Source: Prevotellaceae bacterium UBA1787 (GTDB lineage: Bacteria > Bacteroidota > Bacteroidia > Bacteroidales > Bacteroidaceae). From it: a stretch of DNA of 6,459 nucleotides. Shown here one piece after another: positions 1 through 5,881 of this stretch. The stretch lies in NCBI GenBank assembly GCA_002315195.1, contig DCGD01000088.1, positions 1 through 6,459 of the forward strand, read 5' to 3'. Each line of letters opens with the position of its first letter. Within the stretch, counting starts at the first letter, position 1. The notes under the pieces were generated by a model, which did no database searches, had not been told where the DNA came from, and saw only the letters and a list, made by a program, of their open reading frames with translations. A program made the position numbers and the translations under genes.

Positions 1-23
1 CTAACCAGCTGAGCTACCGCGCC
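1..23 (-). tRNA. 5' end of a tRNA gene (partial, isotype not determinable)
   Basis: Read on the minus strand, the first 23 bases have the form of a tRNA 5' end: a seven-base acceptor strand GGCGCGG, the linker TA, and then a D-arm start GCTCAGCTGGTTAG with the conserved GCTC stem strand and GGTTA loop. The gene continues beyond the left edge, so the anticodon, the TΨC arm and the 3' acceptor strand are missing and the amino acid cannot be assigned. The 5' end at position 23 is set by the expected seven-base acceptor strand. A Bacteroidota-type promoter lies immediately upstream at 54-84, which supports a real transcribed gene. More tRNA genes could follow in the same transcript to the left; that is not visible here. 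Confidence 0.88.
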
Positions 24-53
24 AAATCCACAACCCCTTTTGGAATTGCGGTG

Positions 54-84
54 CAAAGGTATGACTATATTTTGAAACAGCAAA
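54..84 (-). promoter_or_regulatory. Bacteroidota-type promoter of the tRNA gene
   Basis: On the minus strand a TTTG element (84 to 81) is followed by a 19-nt spacer and then TACCTTTG (61 to 54). This matches the known Bacteroidota primary sigma-factor consensus, TTTG about 19-21 nt upstream of TAnnTTTG, at every specified base. Transcription should start a few bases past the -7 box, near positions 46-50, leaving a leader of roughly 25 nt before the tRNA 5' end. Such a perfect match is typical of strongly expressed stable-RNA genes. The start site itself is inferred. Confidence 0.82.
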
Positions 85-215
85 GAAATTCAGACTTTTT
101 TTGCGGTTCTTTGGATAAAAAAGTGAGACATCCATAGAAAAGTCCCAAAAGGTGCCGCTTGACGTAAAAAATAACTGGAATTTTGTGTCCTTTCGGTTTT
201 GGCAAAATGACGCAT

Positions 216-256
216 GGCTTCGCAACCTTGCCGGCGCAGGACAAGCGAAAGCGCCG
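216..256. repeat. GC-rich inverted-repeat island in the intergenic gap
   Basis: CGGCGC (232-237) and GCGCCG (251-256) are perfect inverted arms separated by 13 nt and followed by TTTT. An alternative, longer and imperfect fold pairs TTCG (219-222) with CGAA (246-249), CTTG (227-230) with CAAG (242-245), and CC (231-232) with GG (239-240). The island is clearly more GC-rich than its surroundings. It could be an intrinsic-terminator-like hairpin on the plus strand, a dispersed intergenic repeat, or chance. No plus-strand transcript that would end here is visible. Confidence 0.4.
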
Positions 257-280
257 TTTTCCCCTATTTTTGGTTCCCGT

Positions 281-307
281 TTTTTGCATACAACAGATAC
301 GCAAAAA
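281..307. repeat. AT-rich 7-bp inverted repeat
   Basis: TTTTTGC (281-287) and GCAAAAA (301-307) form perfect seven-base inverted arms around a 13-nt spacer. The fold may be extended by G-U pairs at the base. It sits between the GC-rich island and the lptF promoter. Its role is unknown; it could be an operator-like dyad or a weak hairpin. Confidence 0.35.
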
Positions 308-402
308 GTATGTCAAACATTACAAATGCCACGCAATTTCATTATTTCAAAGGTCAAGGCCGAGTCATACTTGTTTCTATCCAAAAAAGTTTGGGAAAAC
401 AG

Positions 403-433
403 TGGCTCAACCTTTGTTTTTACGCTATCTTTG
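403..433 (+). promoter_or_regulatory. Probable promoter of lptF (good -7 box, weak -33)
   Basis: TATCTTTG at 426-433 matches the Bacteroidota -7 consensus TAnnTTTG exactly. At 19-nt spacing the upstream element is TGGC (403-406), a poor match to TTTG; the nearest TTTG (413-416) is too close to serve as -33. The expected start of transcription near 438-442 leaves a 5' leader of about 25 nt before the ATG at 466. There is no purine-rich Shine-Dalgarno sequence, as is usual in this phylum. Confidence 0.6.
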
Positions 434-465
434 CATAACAAATACAATAGGCTCAAACAGGAACT

Positions 466-2385
466 ATGCTATTCATCAAGAAAATAGACCTTTATATCCT
501 AAAAAAGTTTTTACTACTTTTTGCGGGTGCTGCCATGATTTCTTTGTTTGTGCTTATCATGCAGTTCCTTTGGCGCTACGTTGATGAATTGATAGGCAAG
601 GGTTTGTCGTTCGAAATACTTGCGAAATTCTTTTGGAACGCGGGCATCACACTCGTGCCCACGGCGCTGCCTTTGGCGGTGTTGCTGGCATCGCTCATCG
701 CCTTCGGCAACATGGGTGAGGATTTGGAACTGATAGCCATGAAAGCCGCGGGCATTCCCTTGAAGCGCATCATGCAGCCTGTGTTCATCTTCAGTTTCGC
801 CCTGTGTCTTACCTCTTTCGTGTTCCAAAACGGTGTCTCACCCAATGCGCAGAAGAATTTGGCGCGCATGGTCACTACCATGAAACAGACCACCCCGGCC
901 ATCGAGATACCTGAAGGCGTGTTTTACAGCGGCATACCCAACGTAAACCTTTTTGTTGAAAGGAAAGACGCCGCCACCGGCATGCTGTATAATGTCACCA
1001 TCTACAAAGTGGACAATGGTTTCGAGAATGCGCAAATCGTAATGGCCGACTCGGCAAGGTTGGAAACAACCGCCGACAAGCATTTCCTGCGCCTGGACAT
1101 TTTCGATGGCGAACAGTTTGAGAATTTGCAGTCGCGCAGTTCTTCCATGCTCCACAGCACGCAGATACCATACGACCGCGAGACTTTCAAGAAAAAGACC
1201 TTGCTGATAGATTTTGATTCAGATTTCGACTTGATGGATGCGGAATTGTTCTCCGGTTTGGCGCGCGTGAAGAATCTGTCGGAATTGGAGGTAGGTTACG
1301 ACTCCATCGCACATTATTGTGACAGCGTTGGAAGAAGCATTTACATGACGCATACCGTGCGGTACATGTATCGCCCCGCCATTTCGAAGGAAGACACCTT
1401 GCGTTCCCTCAAGGCTTCAAAGAACACGGCCTACCTGCCCGATACATTGTATGCCGGTTTGACCGAATCCAAAAAAATCGACGTTGTCAACCGGGCAAAG
1501 CAGAATGTCGCCAATGCGCTGACCGACTTGGAATGGGAAAAGAGCATCACGCGCGAAGGACATGTGGAAGCCAACAGACATCTGATTGAATGGCATCAAA
1601 AATTCGCGTTGGCGTTGGCGTGCCTTATCTTCTTCTTCATCGGCGCCCCGCTCGGCGCCATCATCAGAAAGGGAGGGCTTGGCCTGCCCACCGTCATTTC
1701 CGTCATCATTTTCATCATCTACTATGTCATCAACACTTCCGGAATGAAACTGGCGCGCGAAGGTTCTTGCGAAGTGTTCATCGGAATGTGGGTGAGTACG
1801 TTCATCCTTACGCCTTTGGGCATATTCATCAGCTACAAGGCGAACACGGATTCCGCCGTGTTCAACATGGACGCTTATACCTCCGTCTTCCGCCAGATTT
1901 TCGGAATCAAGAAGAAGAGATACATCACGCGGAAGGAAGTGATTATCGATACACCAGACCTTGACCTTGAAAGCAGAAACATTCAGCACTTGACGGAACT
2001 CTGTCAATCATTCATAAAACGCAACAATCTGCCATTCGCCGCCGGTTATTTGCGCTTGTTCTTCACCGTTTCCAAGGATGATGGCATTGGCGAACTCCAC
2101 GAACACATGGAAGGCATCATTGAGCGTTTGTCCAACAGCAGGGACATATACATTCTCGACGCTCTCAACAAATATCCGGAAATCTTCACTACCGCCCACA
2201 AGGCGTTCCACCAGAGGTGGATGAACCTGCTCACGGGCATAGTCTTTCCCTTGGGCGTCTTTTTCTGGTTGCGTATATGGCGTTTCCGCATCACACTGTT
2301 CAGAGACCTCAAGACTGTCATAAAAACCAACGAACATACACAGAAAATCATTGAACATTCATTACAACATGGATCAAGTATTTAA
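466..2385 (+). CDS. LptF/LptG (YjgP/YjgQ) family permease, long Bacteroidales form
   Basis: The product is a 639-residue inner-membrane protein of the LptF/LptG family. Known members are the transmembrane subunits of the LptB2FG ABC transporter, which extracts lipopolysaccharide from the inner membrane and passes it to LptC/LptA. Visible here are three N-terminal membrane segments (about residues 13-36, 58-80 and 104-121), a family-typical cytoplasmic loop ([20 protein letters not shown], 84-103), and a long periplasmic part (about 122-378). Three more segments follow (about 379-399, 407-425, 436-456), with [13 protein letters not shown] at 392-404. E. coli LptF and LptG have about 360 residues and six segments. 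This protein has an additional charged, probably helical periplasmic stretch (about 255-378) and a C-terminal extension of about 180 residues with a likely seventh segment (585-604). Whether it acts as LptF or LptG cannot be decided. The start at 466 fits the promoter and the hydrophobic N-terminus. The end overlaps ribBA by 17 nt. Confidence 0.9.
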   Translation: MLFIKKIDLYILKKFLLLFAGAAMISLFVLIMQFLWRYVDELIGKGLSFEILAKFFWNAGITLVPTALPLAVLLASLIAFGNMGEDLELIAMKAAGIPLKRIMQPVFIFSFALCLTSFVFQNGVSPNAQKNLARMVTTMKQTTPAIEIPEGVFYSGIPNVNLFVERKDAATGMLYNVTIYKVDNGFENAQIVMADSARLETTADKHFLRLDIFDGEQFENLQSRSSSMLHSTQIPYDRETFKKKTLLIDFDSDFDLMDAELFSGLARVKNLSELEVGYDSIAHYCDSVGRSIYMTHTVRYMYRPAISKEDTLRSLKASKNTAYLPDTLYAGLTESKKIDVVNRAKQNVANALTDLEWEKSITREGHVEANRHLIEWHQKFALALACLIFFFIGAPLGAIIRKGGLGLPTVISVIIFIIYYVINTSGMKLAREGSCEVFIGMWVSTFILTPLGIFISYKANTDSAVFNMDAYTSVFRQIFGIKKKRYITRKEVIIDTPDLDLESRNIQHLTELCQSFIKRNNLPFAAGYLRLFFTVSKDDGIGELHEHMEGIIERLSNSRDIYILDALNKYPEIFTTAHKAFHQRWMNLLTGIVFPLGVFFWLRIWRFRITLFRDLKTVIKTNEHTQKIIEHSLQHGSSI

Positions 2386-3589
2386 GCTCAATACTATAGA
2401 AGAAGCGATAACTGATTTCAAGGATGGTAGATTTGTCATTGTCGTGGATGATGAAGACCGTGAAAACGAAGGTGACCTCATCATCGCCGCAGAAAAAATA
2501 ACGCCTGAAAAAGTCAATTTCATGCTCAAGCACGCGCGTGGCGTACTTTGCGCTCCCATTACATTGAGCCGTTGCGAGGAACTGGAACTGCCTCACCAGG
2601 TGCAGAACAACACGTCCATGCTCGGTACGCCCTTTACCGTAACCATCGACAAACTGGAAGGTTGCACCACAGGGGTTTCCGCCCATGACCGTGCGGAAAC
2701 CATAAAAGCGCTTGCCGACCCCAGTTCCACACCGCAAACCTTCGGGCGCCCGGGGCATATCAACCCGCTGTATGCGCAGGAAAACGGCGTTCTCCGCAGG
2801 AGCGGACACACCGAAGCCAGCATAGACCTATGCAAACTGGCCGGTCTTTATCCGGCAGCCGCCCTGATGGAAATCATGAACGATGATGGCACCATGGCGC
2901 GTATGCCGGAACTTCAGGATATGGCATCGCGGTATAACCTGAAAATCATTTCCATAAAGGACATGATAGCCTACCGCCTGCAAAAGGAGTCGCTCGTCGA
3001 GAGGGGCGAAGAAGTGGATTTGCCCACGGAGTTCGGACATTTCAGACTTATTCCCTTCCGCCAGAAAATCAACGGCAAGGAACACATCGCACTCATCAAG
3101 GGTGAATGGGAGAAGGACGAAGCCGTTTTGGTCCGCGTCCACTCTTCCTGCATGACCGGCGACATCTTCGGCAGCATGCGCTGCGATTGCGGCGAACAGC
3201 TGCACAAGGCGATGCAGATGATTGAAAAAGAGGGGAAGGGCGCCATTGTCTATTTGGATCAGGAGGGCAGGGGCATCGGGCTCATGGCCAAAGTGGCCGC
3301 CTACAAACTTCAGGAAGAAGGCTATGATACCGTTGACGCCAACATCCACCTTGGTTTTGATCCCGATGAGCGTGATTACGGCGTAGGCGCCCAAATTCTC
3401 CGTGAAATCGGCGTTGGAAAGATGCGCCTGCTCACCAACAACCCCATCAAGCGCGTGGGCCTGGAAGGATTCGGACTGCAAGTGGTTGAAAACATTCCCA
3501 TTGAAATCACCCCCAACCCCTACAACGAACGTTATTTGAAAACCAAAAAGGAACGCATGGGACACACCCTCCACTTTGGAAAAAAGTAA
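2369..3589 (+). CDS. ribBA: Bifunctional 3,4-dihydroxy-2-butanone 4-phosphate synthase / GTP cyclohydrolase II
   Basis: This 406-residue cytosolic enzyme catalyses both entry reactions of riboflavin synthesis. The N-terminal half (about 1-205) converts ribulose 5-phosphate to dihydroxybutanone phosphate and formate. The C-terminal half (about 210-404) opens GTP to the diaminopyrimidine precursor. RibB signatures are [12 protein letters not shown] (27-38), [15 protein letters not shown] (98-112), RSGHTEAS (144-151) and [12 protein letters not shown] (167-178); H147 and E168 correspond to the E. coli RibB catalytic pair. RibA signatures are [20 protein letters not shown] (255-274), with zinc ligands C261, C272 and C274; QEGRGIGL (298-305); Y312 and R335, which align with catalytic Y105 and R128 of E. 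coli RibA; and LLTNNPIKR (354-362). Both domains therefore look active and full length. I chose the ATG at 2369 over an in-frame TTG at 2351 because the family start lies close to it. It lies inside the permease gene, implying co-transcription and translational coupling. No FMN riboswitch is visible upstream. Confidence 0.96.
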   Translation: MDQVFKLNTIEEAITDFKDGRFVIVVDDEDRENEGDLIIAAEKITPEKVNFMLKHARGVLCAPITLSRCEELELPHQVQNNTSMLGTPFTVTIDKLEGCTTGVSAHDRAETIKALADPSSTPQTFGRPGHINPLYAQENGVLRRSGHTEASIDLCKLAGLYPAAALMEIMNDDGTMARMPELQDMASRYNLKIISIKDMIAYRLQKESLVERGEEVDLPTEFGHFRLIPFRQKINGKEHIALIKGEWEKDEAVLVRVHSSCMTGDIFGSMRCDCGEQLHKAMQMIEKEGKGAIVYLDQEGRGIGLMAKVAAYKLQEEGYDTVDANIHLGFDPDERDYGVGAQILREIGVGKMRLLTNNPIKRVGLEGFGLQVVENIPIEITPNPYNERYLKTKKERMGHTLHFGKK

Positions 3590-3684
3590 GGAACAGGCCA
3601 TCAATAATAACAGGTCAAAAAAAAACTTTGGTGCATTTTTTGTAGTTAATAAATCAAAATATATAACCAACAAAATCATAAACT
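3590..3684 (+). promoter_or_regulatory. AT-rich gap before the BI-1 gene, possible weak promoter
   Basis: This 95-nt gap is strongly AT-rich. It contains a run of nine A (3617-3625) and a T6 run (3636-3641); CAAAAAA and TTTTTTG can pair as an AT-only hairpin, but no GC-rich terminator stem is present after ribBA. Two TTTG elements (3627-3630 and 3639-3642) have only poor -7 matches at the expected distance (TAAATCAA at 3650-3657, TATAACCA at 3662-3669). A separate promoter for the next gene is possible but not shown, and read-through from ribBA is equally plausible. Confidence 0.25.
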
Positions 3685-4425
3685 ATGTCAGAATTTAACA
3701 AGTACAACCGCTATGCGGGTTTTGAGGAAATTACCAATTCTTCCGTCAATCCCATTGCTTTGCAATACGCATTCTCCGCCTTGATGAGAAAAGTATATAC
3801 ATGGATGACGTTGGCTCTCGTTGTGACAGGACTTACGGCGTATTATGTTTCGGGAAATTTCAAACTGCTCTCCATGATGAGCGGTACAGGTTTTTGGGTA
3901 TGCGCCATTGCCGAGATTATTCTTGTCATTGCCATTTCTTCCTGCATCAACAAACTCTCGTTCATGGTGTCGGGACTTATGTTCATCGCCTATTCCATTC
4001 TCAATGGTCTCACCCTCTCCTTCATTTTCGTGGCTTATACGCACAGTTCCATTGCGCAGACGTTCTTCATTACCGCGGGCACATTCGCCGCAATGAGTCT
4101 GTTCGGCTATTTCACGAAGAAGGATTTGTCAGGGTGGGGACGCATTCTTTTCATGGCTCTGATTGGAATTATCATCGCTTCCATTGTCAACATTTTCTTG
4201 CACAACAGTGTATTATATTGGATTATCAGTTATGCGGGTGTTCTCGTTTTCGTGGGACTAACTGCATGGGACGTTCAGAAAATCAAGCAAATGCTTCTCA
4301 TGAACTGTAGTGATGTCAACGATCATACCCAGAAAATCGCCCTTCAGGGCAGCCTTATGCTCTATCTTGACTTCATCAACCTCTTCATCTATCTGCTGAG
4401 AATCTTCGGCAGCCGAAACGATTGA
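3685..4425 (+). CDS. Bax inhibitor-1/YccA-family integral membrane protein
   Basis: The 246-residue product belongs to the Bax inhibitor-1 (TMBIM, bacterial YccA/YbhL/YetJ) family of seven-helix membrane proteins. Studied bacterial members act as pH-sensitive calcium channels or leaks (YetJ) or modulate the membrane protease FtsH (YccA); the role in Bacteroidota is not established. A hydrophilic N-terminus (1-36) is followed by hydrophobic segments at about 37-56, 69-87, 91-118 (possibly two), 125-143, 152-171 and 177-195. A final, less hydrophobic segment lies at about 222-240. The family motif GLTAWDVQKIK (191-201) and the terminal YLDFINLFIYLLRIFG (227-242) are clear. D196 and D229 are the likely equivalents of the aspartate pair that gates YetJ, here with a longer polar loop between them (202-219). 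The ATG at 3685 is the natural start. It is followed by aspC after 94 nt. Confidence 0.93.
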   Translation: MSEFNKYNRYAGFEEITNSSVNPIALQYAFSALMRKVYTWMTLALVVTGLTAYYVSGNFKLLSMMSGTGFWVCAIAEIILVIAISSCINKLSFMVSGLMFIAYSILNGLTLSFIFVAYTHSSIAQTFFITAGTFAAMSLFGYFTKKDLSGWGRILFMALIGIIIASIVNIFLHNSVLYWIISYAGVLVFVGLTAWDVQKIKQMLLMNCSDVNDHTQKIALQGSLMLYLDFINLFIYLLRIFGSRND

Positions 4426-4444
4426 TGTTGCATCAAGGTGTTTC
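4415..4444 (+). terminator. Hairpin overlapping the BI-1 stop codon, possible weak terminator
   Basis: TTGATG (4422-4427) pairs with CATCAA (4431-4436) around a 3-nt loop. After a small internal loop, GAAACG (4415-4420) pairs with TGTTTC (4439-4444) with one G-U pair. The stop codon at 4423-4425 is inside the stem. A T6 run (4458-4463) begins 13 nt downstream, further than in a standard intrinsic terminator. It might therefore attenuate transcription or stabilise the mRNA end rather than terminate fully. Confidence 0.35.
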
Positions 4445-4490
4445 ACAAAGTATGATATTTTTTGAATTAAACTTAAAATCAGGAAACAGT

Positions 4491-4498
4491 TATTTTTC
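4491..4498 (+). promoter_or_regulatory. Possible -7 element upstream of the aminotransferase
   Basis: TATTTTTC differs from the Bacteroidota -7 consensus TAnnTTTG only at the last base and lies 21 nt before the start codon. The nearest upstream TTTG (4461-4464) is 26 nt away, longer than the usual 19-21 nt spacer. In an AT-rich gap such a match may be chance. Confidence 0.25.
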
Positions 4499-4519
4499 CA
4501 AAACAATACCACACATATC

Positions 4520-5713
4520 ATGAATCAGCTTTCAGACAGGCTTAACCGTCTACAGCCATCCGCTACGTTGGCGATGTCACAGAAAAGCAGTGAACTCAAG
4601 GCAAGGGGAGTCGATGTCATCAACATGAGCGTCGGAGAACCCGATTTCAATACCCCGGACAGTATCAAGGCGGCAGCAAAACAAGCCGTAGAAGACAACT
4701 ATTCACGCTATTCTCCCGTTCCTGGTTACCCTGCGTTGCGTGAAGCCATAGTAGATAAACTCAAGCGGGAAAATCAATTGGACTATGCGCCGGCGCAAAT
4801 CCTATGTTCCAATGGTGCCAAGCAAAGTGTTTGCAACGCCATTTTGGCATTGGTCAACGATGGTGACGAGGTCATCATACCGGCTCCCTACTGGGTGAGT
4901 TATCCCCAAATGGTCATTCTTGCGGGCGGTGTTCCCGTTTTTGTGGAGGCAAACATAGAACAGAATTTCAAGATGACGCCACAGCAGTTGGAATCCGCCA
5001 TTACGCCAAAGACAAAGGTGCTTATCCTTTGTTCACCGAGCAACCCGACCGGTGCTGTTTACAGCAAGGAAGAACTTCATGAACTGGCTCGGGTCTTGGC
5101 GAAATATCCCGATGTAATCGTACTTTCCGATGAAATTTACGAACACATCAACTATGTGGGCAGCCATGCCAGCATAGCCCAGGTAGAAGGGATGAAAGCG
5201 CGCACCGTCATCATCAATGGTGTTTCAAAGGCATACGCCATGACAGGATGGCGCATCGGTTTCATCGCCGGTCCGGAATGGATAGTGAAAGGATGCAACA
5301 AACTGCAGGGGCAATACACCAGCGGTCCTTGCAGTGTCAGTCAAATGGCGGCCGCCAATGCGTTTTCCGGAAACCAACAGTGTGTAGAGGATATGCGTCA
5401 GGCTTTTGAACGGCGCAAGAACCTCATTGTTGAATTGGCGGCCGAAATTCCGGGCTTTGAAGTCAGCGTACCACAGGGCGCTTTTTATCTGTTCCCAAAA
5501 ATAAGCGGTTTCTTCGGAAAAAGTTTTGAGGGACGCACCATAAGGACCAGCACGGACTTTGCCTTGTTCCTGCTTGAGGTGGGGCACGTCGCGGCCGTAG
5601 CCGGCGATGCCTTCGGCTCCCCTGACTGCATCCGTTTCAGTTACGCTACCAGCGAGGACAATATCCGCGAGGCCATGCACCGTATCAAGGAAACGGTGGC
5701 GTTACTGAAATAA
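4520..5713 (+). CDS. aspC: Class I PLP-dependent aminotransferase, aspartate aminotransferase type
   Basis: This 397-residue cytosolic enzyme belongs to fold-type I, subgroup I-beta/gamma aminotransferases, which include the aspartate transaminases of Thermus and Bacillus. The expected reaction is aspartate + 2-oxoglutarate to oxaloacetate + glutamate, linking amino-acid and central carbon metabolism. Visible residues are the substrate-binding start SVGEPDFNTPD (37-47), SNGAKQSVCNAI (97-108) around the phosphate-binding site, APYWVSYP (122-129), and SPSNPTG (172-178) with N175. D204 and Y207 lie in SDEIYE, the PLP-binding lysine K237 is in SKAYAMTGWRIGF (236-248) with phosphate-contacting R245, and the carboxylate-binding R372 is in IRFSYATS (371-378). 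Length is full for the family. Aromatic or prephenate aminotransferase activity cannot be excluded from sequence, so the symbol is tentative. It is the last gene of the plus-strand block and is followed by a strong terminator. Confidence 0.9.
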   Translation: MNQLSDRLNRLQPSATLAMSQKSSELKARGVDVINMSVGEPDFNTPDSIKAAAKQAVEDNYSRYSPVPGYPALREAIVDKLKRENQLDYAPAQILCSNGAKQSVCNAILALVNDGDEVIIPAPYWVSYPQMVILAGGVPVFVEANIEQNFKMTPQQLESAITPKTKVLILCSPSNPTGAVYSKEELHELARVLAKYPDVIVLSDEIYEHINYVGSHASIAQVEGMKARTVIINGVSKAYAMTGWRIGFIAGPEWIVKGCNKLQGQYTSGPCSVSQMAAANAFSGNQQCVEDMRQAFERRKNLIVELAAEIPGFEVSVPQGAFYLFPKISGFFGKSFEGRTIRTSTDFALFLLEVGHVAAVAGDAFGSPDCIRFSYATSEDNIREAMHRIKETVALLK

Positions 5714-5721
5714 GTTCCCGC

Positions 5722-5735
5722 ATGCAACCTTGCAT
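5722..5735. repeat. Small dyad after the aminotransferase stop codon
   Basis: ATGCAA and TTGCAT flank CC, giving a six-base inverted repeat that as RNA would form a 5-bp hairpin with a 4-nt loop. It begins 9 nt after the stop codon and precedes the main terminator. It may be incidental. Confidence 0.3.
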
Positions 5736-5750
5736 TTGAACTTTTTGGTT

Positions 5751-5792
5751 TGGCGTTGGCTTTTTTATCAAAGTGCCAACGTCATTTTTTTT
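5751..5792 (+). terminator. Intrinsic terminator of the plus-strand gene block
   Basis: TGGCGTTGGC (5751-5760) pairs over ten bases (one G-U) with GCCAACGTCA (5775-5784), with a 14-nt loop, and is followed directly by eight T residues (5785-5792). The stem and U-tract fit a Rho-independent terminator 37 nt after the aminotransferase stop codon. Read on the minus strand, the same stem has no T-run after it, so it should act mainly on plus-strand transcripts. Confidence 0.88.
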
Positions 5793-5881
5793 ACCATGGT
5801 TCGCTGCTTTTGAACGGTGTCCCCCCAAAAAAACTGTTTCTCCTCTGTTGTCGGCATCTTGGGATGCTTCTCCAAAGGCTA
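5793..5881. other. Convergent intergenic segment downstream of the YihY gene
   Basis: No gene is visible between the plus-strand terminator and the minus-strand stop codon. The segment contains a homopolymer junction CCCCCC/AAAAAAA (5821-5833) and a small inverted repeat GCATC-TTGG-GATGC (5854-5867). On the minus strand the hairpin precedes the T7 run by about 20 nt, too far for a standard intrinsic terminator, though weak termination is possible. Confidence 0.4.

Larger units (their letters stand above)
85..425. other. Gene-free intergenic region between divergent transcripts
   Basis: About 340 bases between the tRNA promoter and the lptF -7 box hold no convincing gene. Several open frames of 74-133 codons exist on both strands, but they overlap one another, have no recognisable motifs, show compositionally odd translations and lack promoters. 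Two of them run into the lptF coding region in another frame. What can be seen is a GC-rich inverted repeat within 216-256 followed by a T-rich tract, an AT-rich inverted repeat at 281-307, and an isolated TAnnTTTG-like box (TATTTTTG, 265-272) with no TTTG at the right distance upstream. Confidence 0.6.

Noticed and set aside
85..260. A small RNA ending at the GC-rich hairpin at 232-256
   Set aside because: No promoter with both TTTG and TAnnTTTG at proper spacing is visible upstream on the plus strand; kept only as one option in the structured-island finding.
65..316. An 83-codon minus-strand open frame upstream of the tRNA
   Set aside because: It overlaps the tRNA promoter elements, lacks a promoter and motif of its own, and competes with other equally open frames in the same gap.
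183..584. A 133-codon plus-strand open frame across the intergenic gap and the start of lptF
   Set aside because: It runs 119 bases into the well-supported permease gene in another frame, has no promoter or recognisable motif, and its translation looks like non-coding DNA.
1417..2007. A 196-codon minus-strand open frame inside the permease gene
   Set aside because: It is antisense to a clearly conserved membrane-protein coding region, and its histidine/aspartate-rich translation is typical of a shadow frame.
2351..2368. In-frame TTG six codons upstream as the ribBA start
   Set aside because: The ATG at 2369 gives an N-terminus of normal family length, while the TTG would only add a non-conserved six-residue leader.
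2828..3679. A 283-codon minus-strand open frame opposite ribBA
   Set aside because: It lies antisense to ribBA, whose catalytic motifs are intact. It has no independent motif or promoter.
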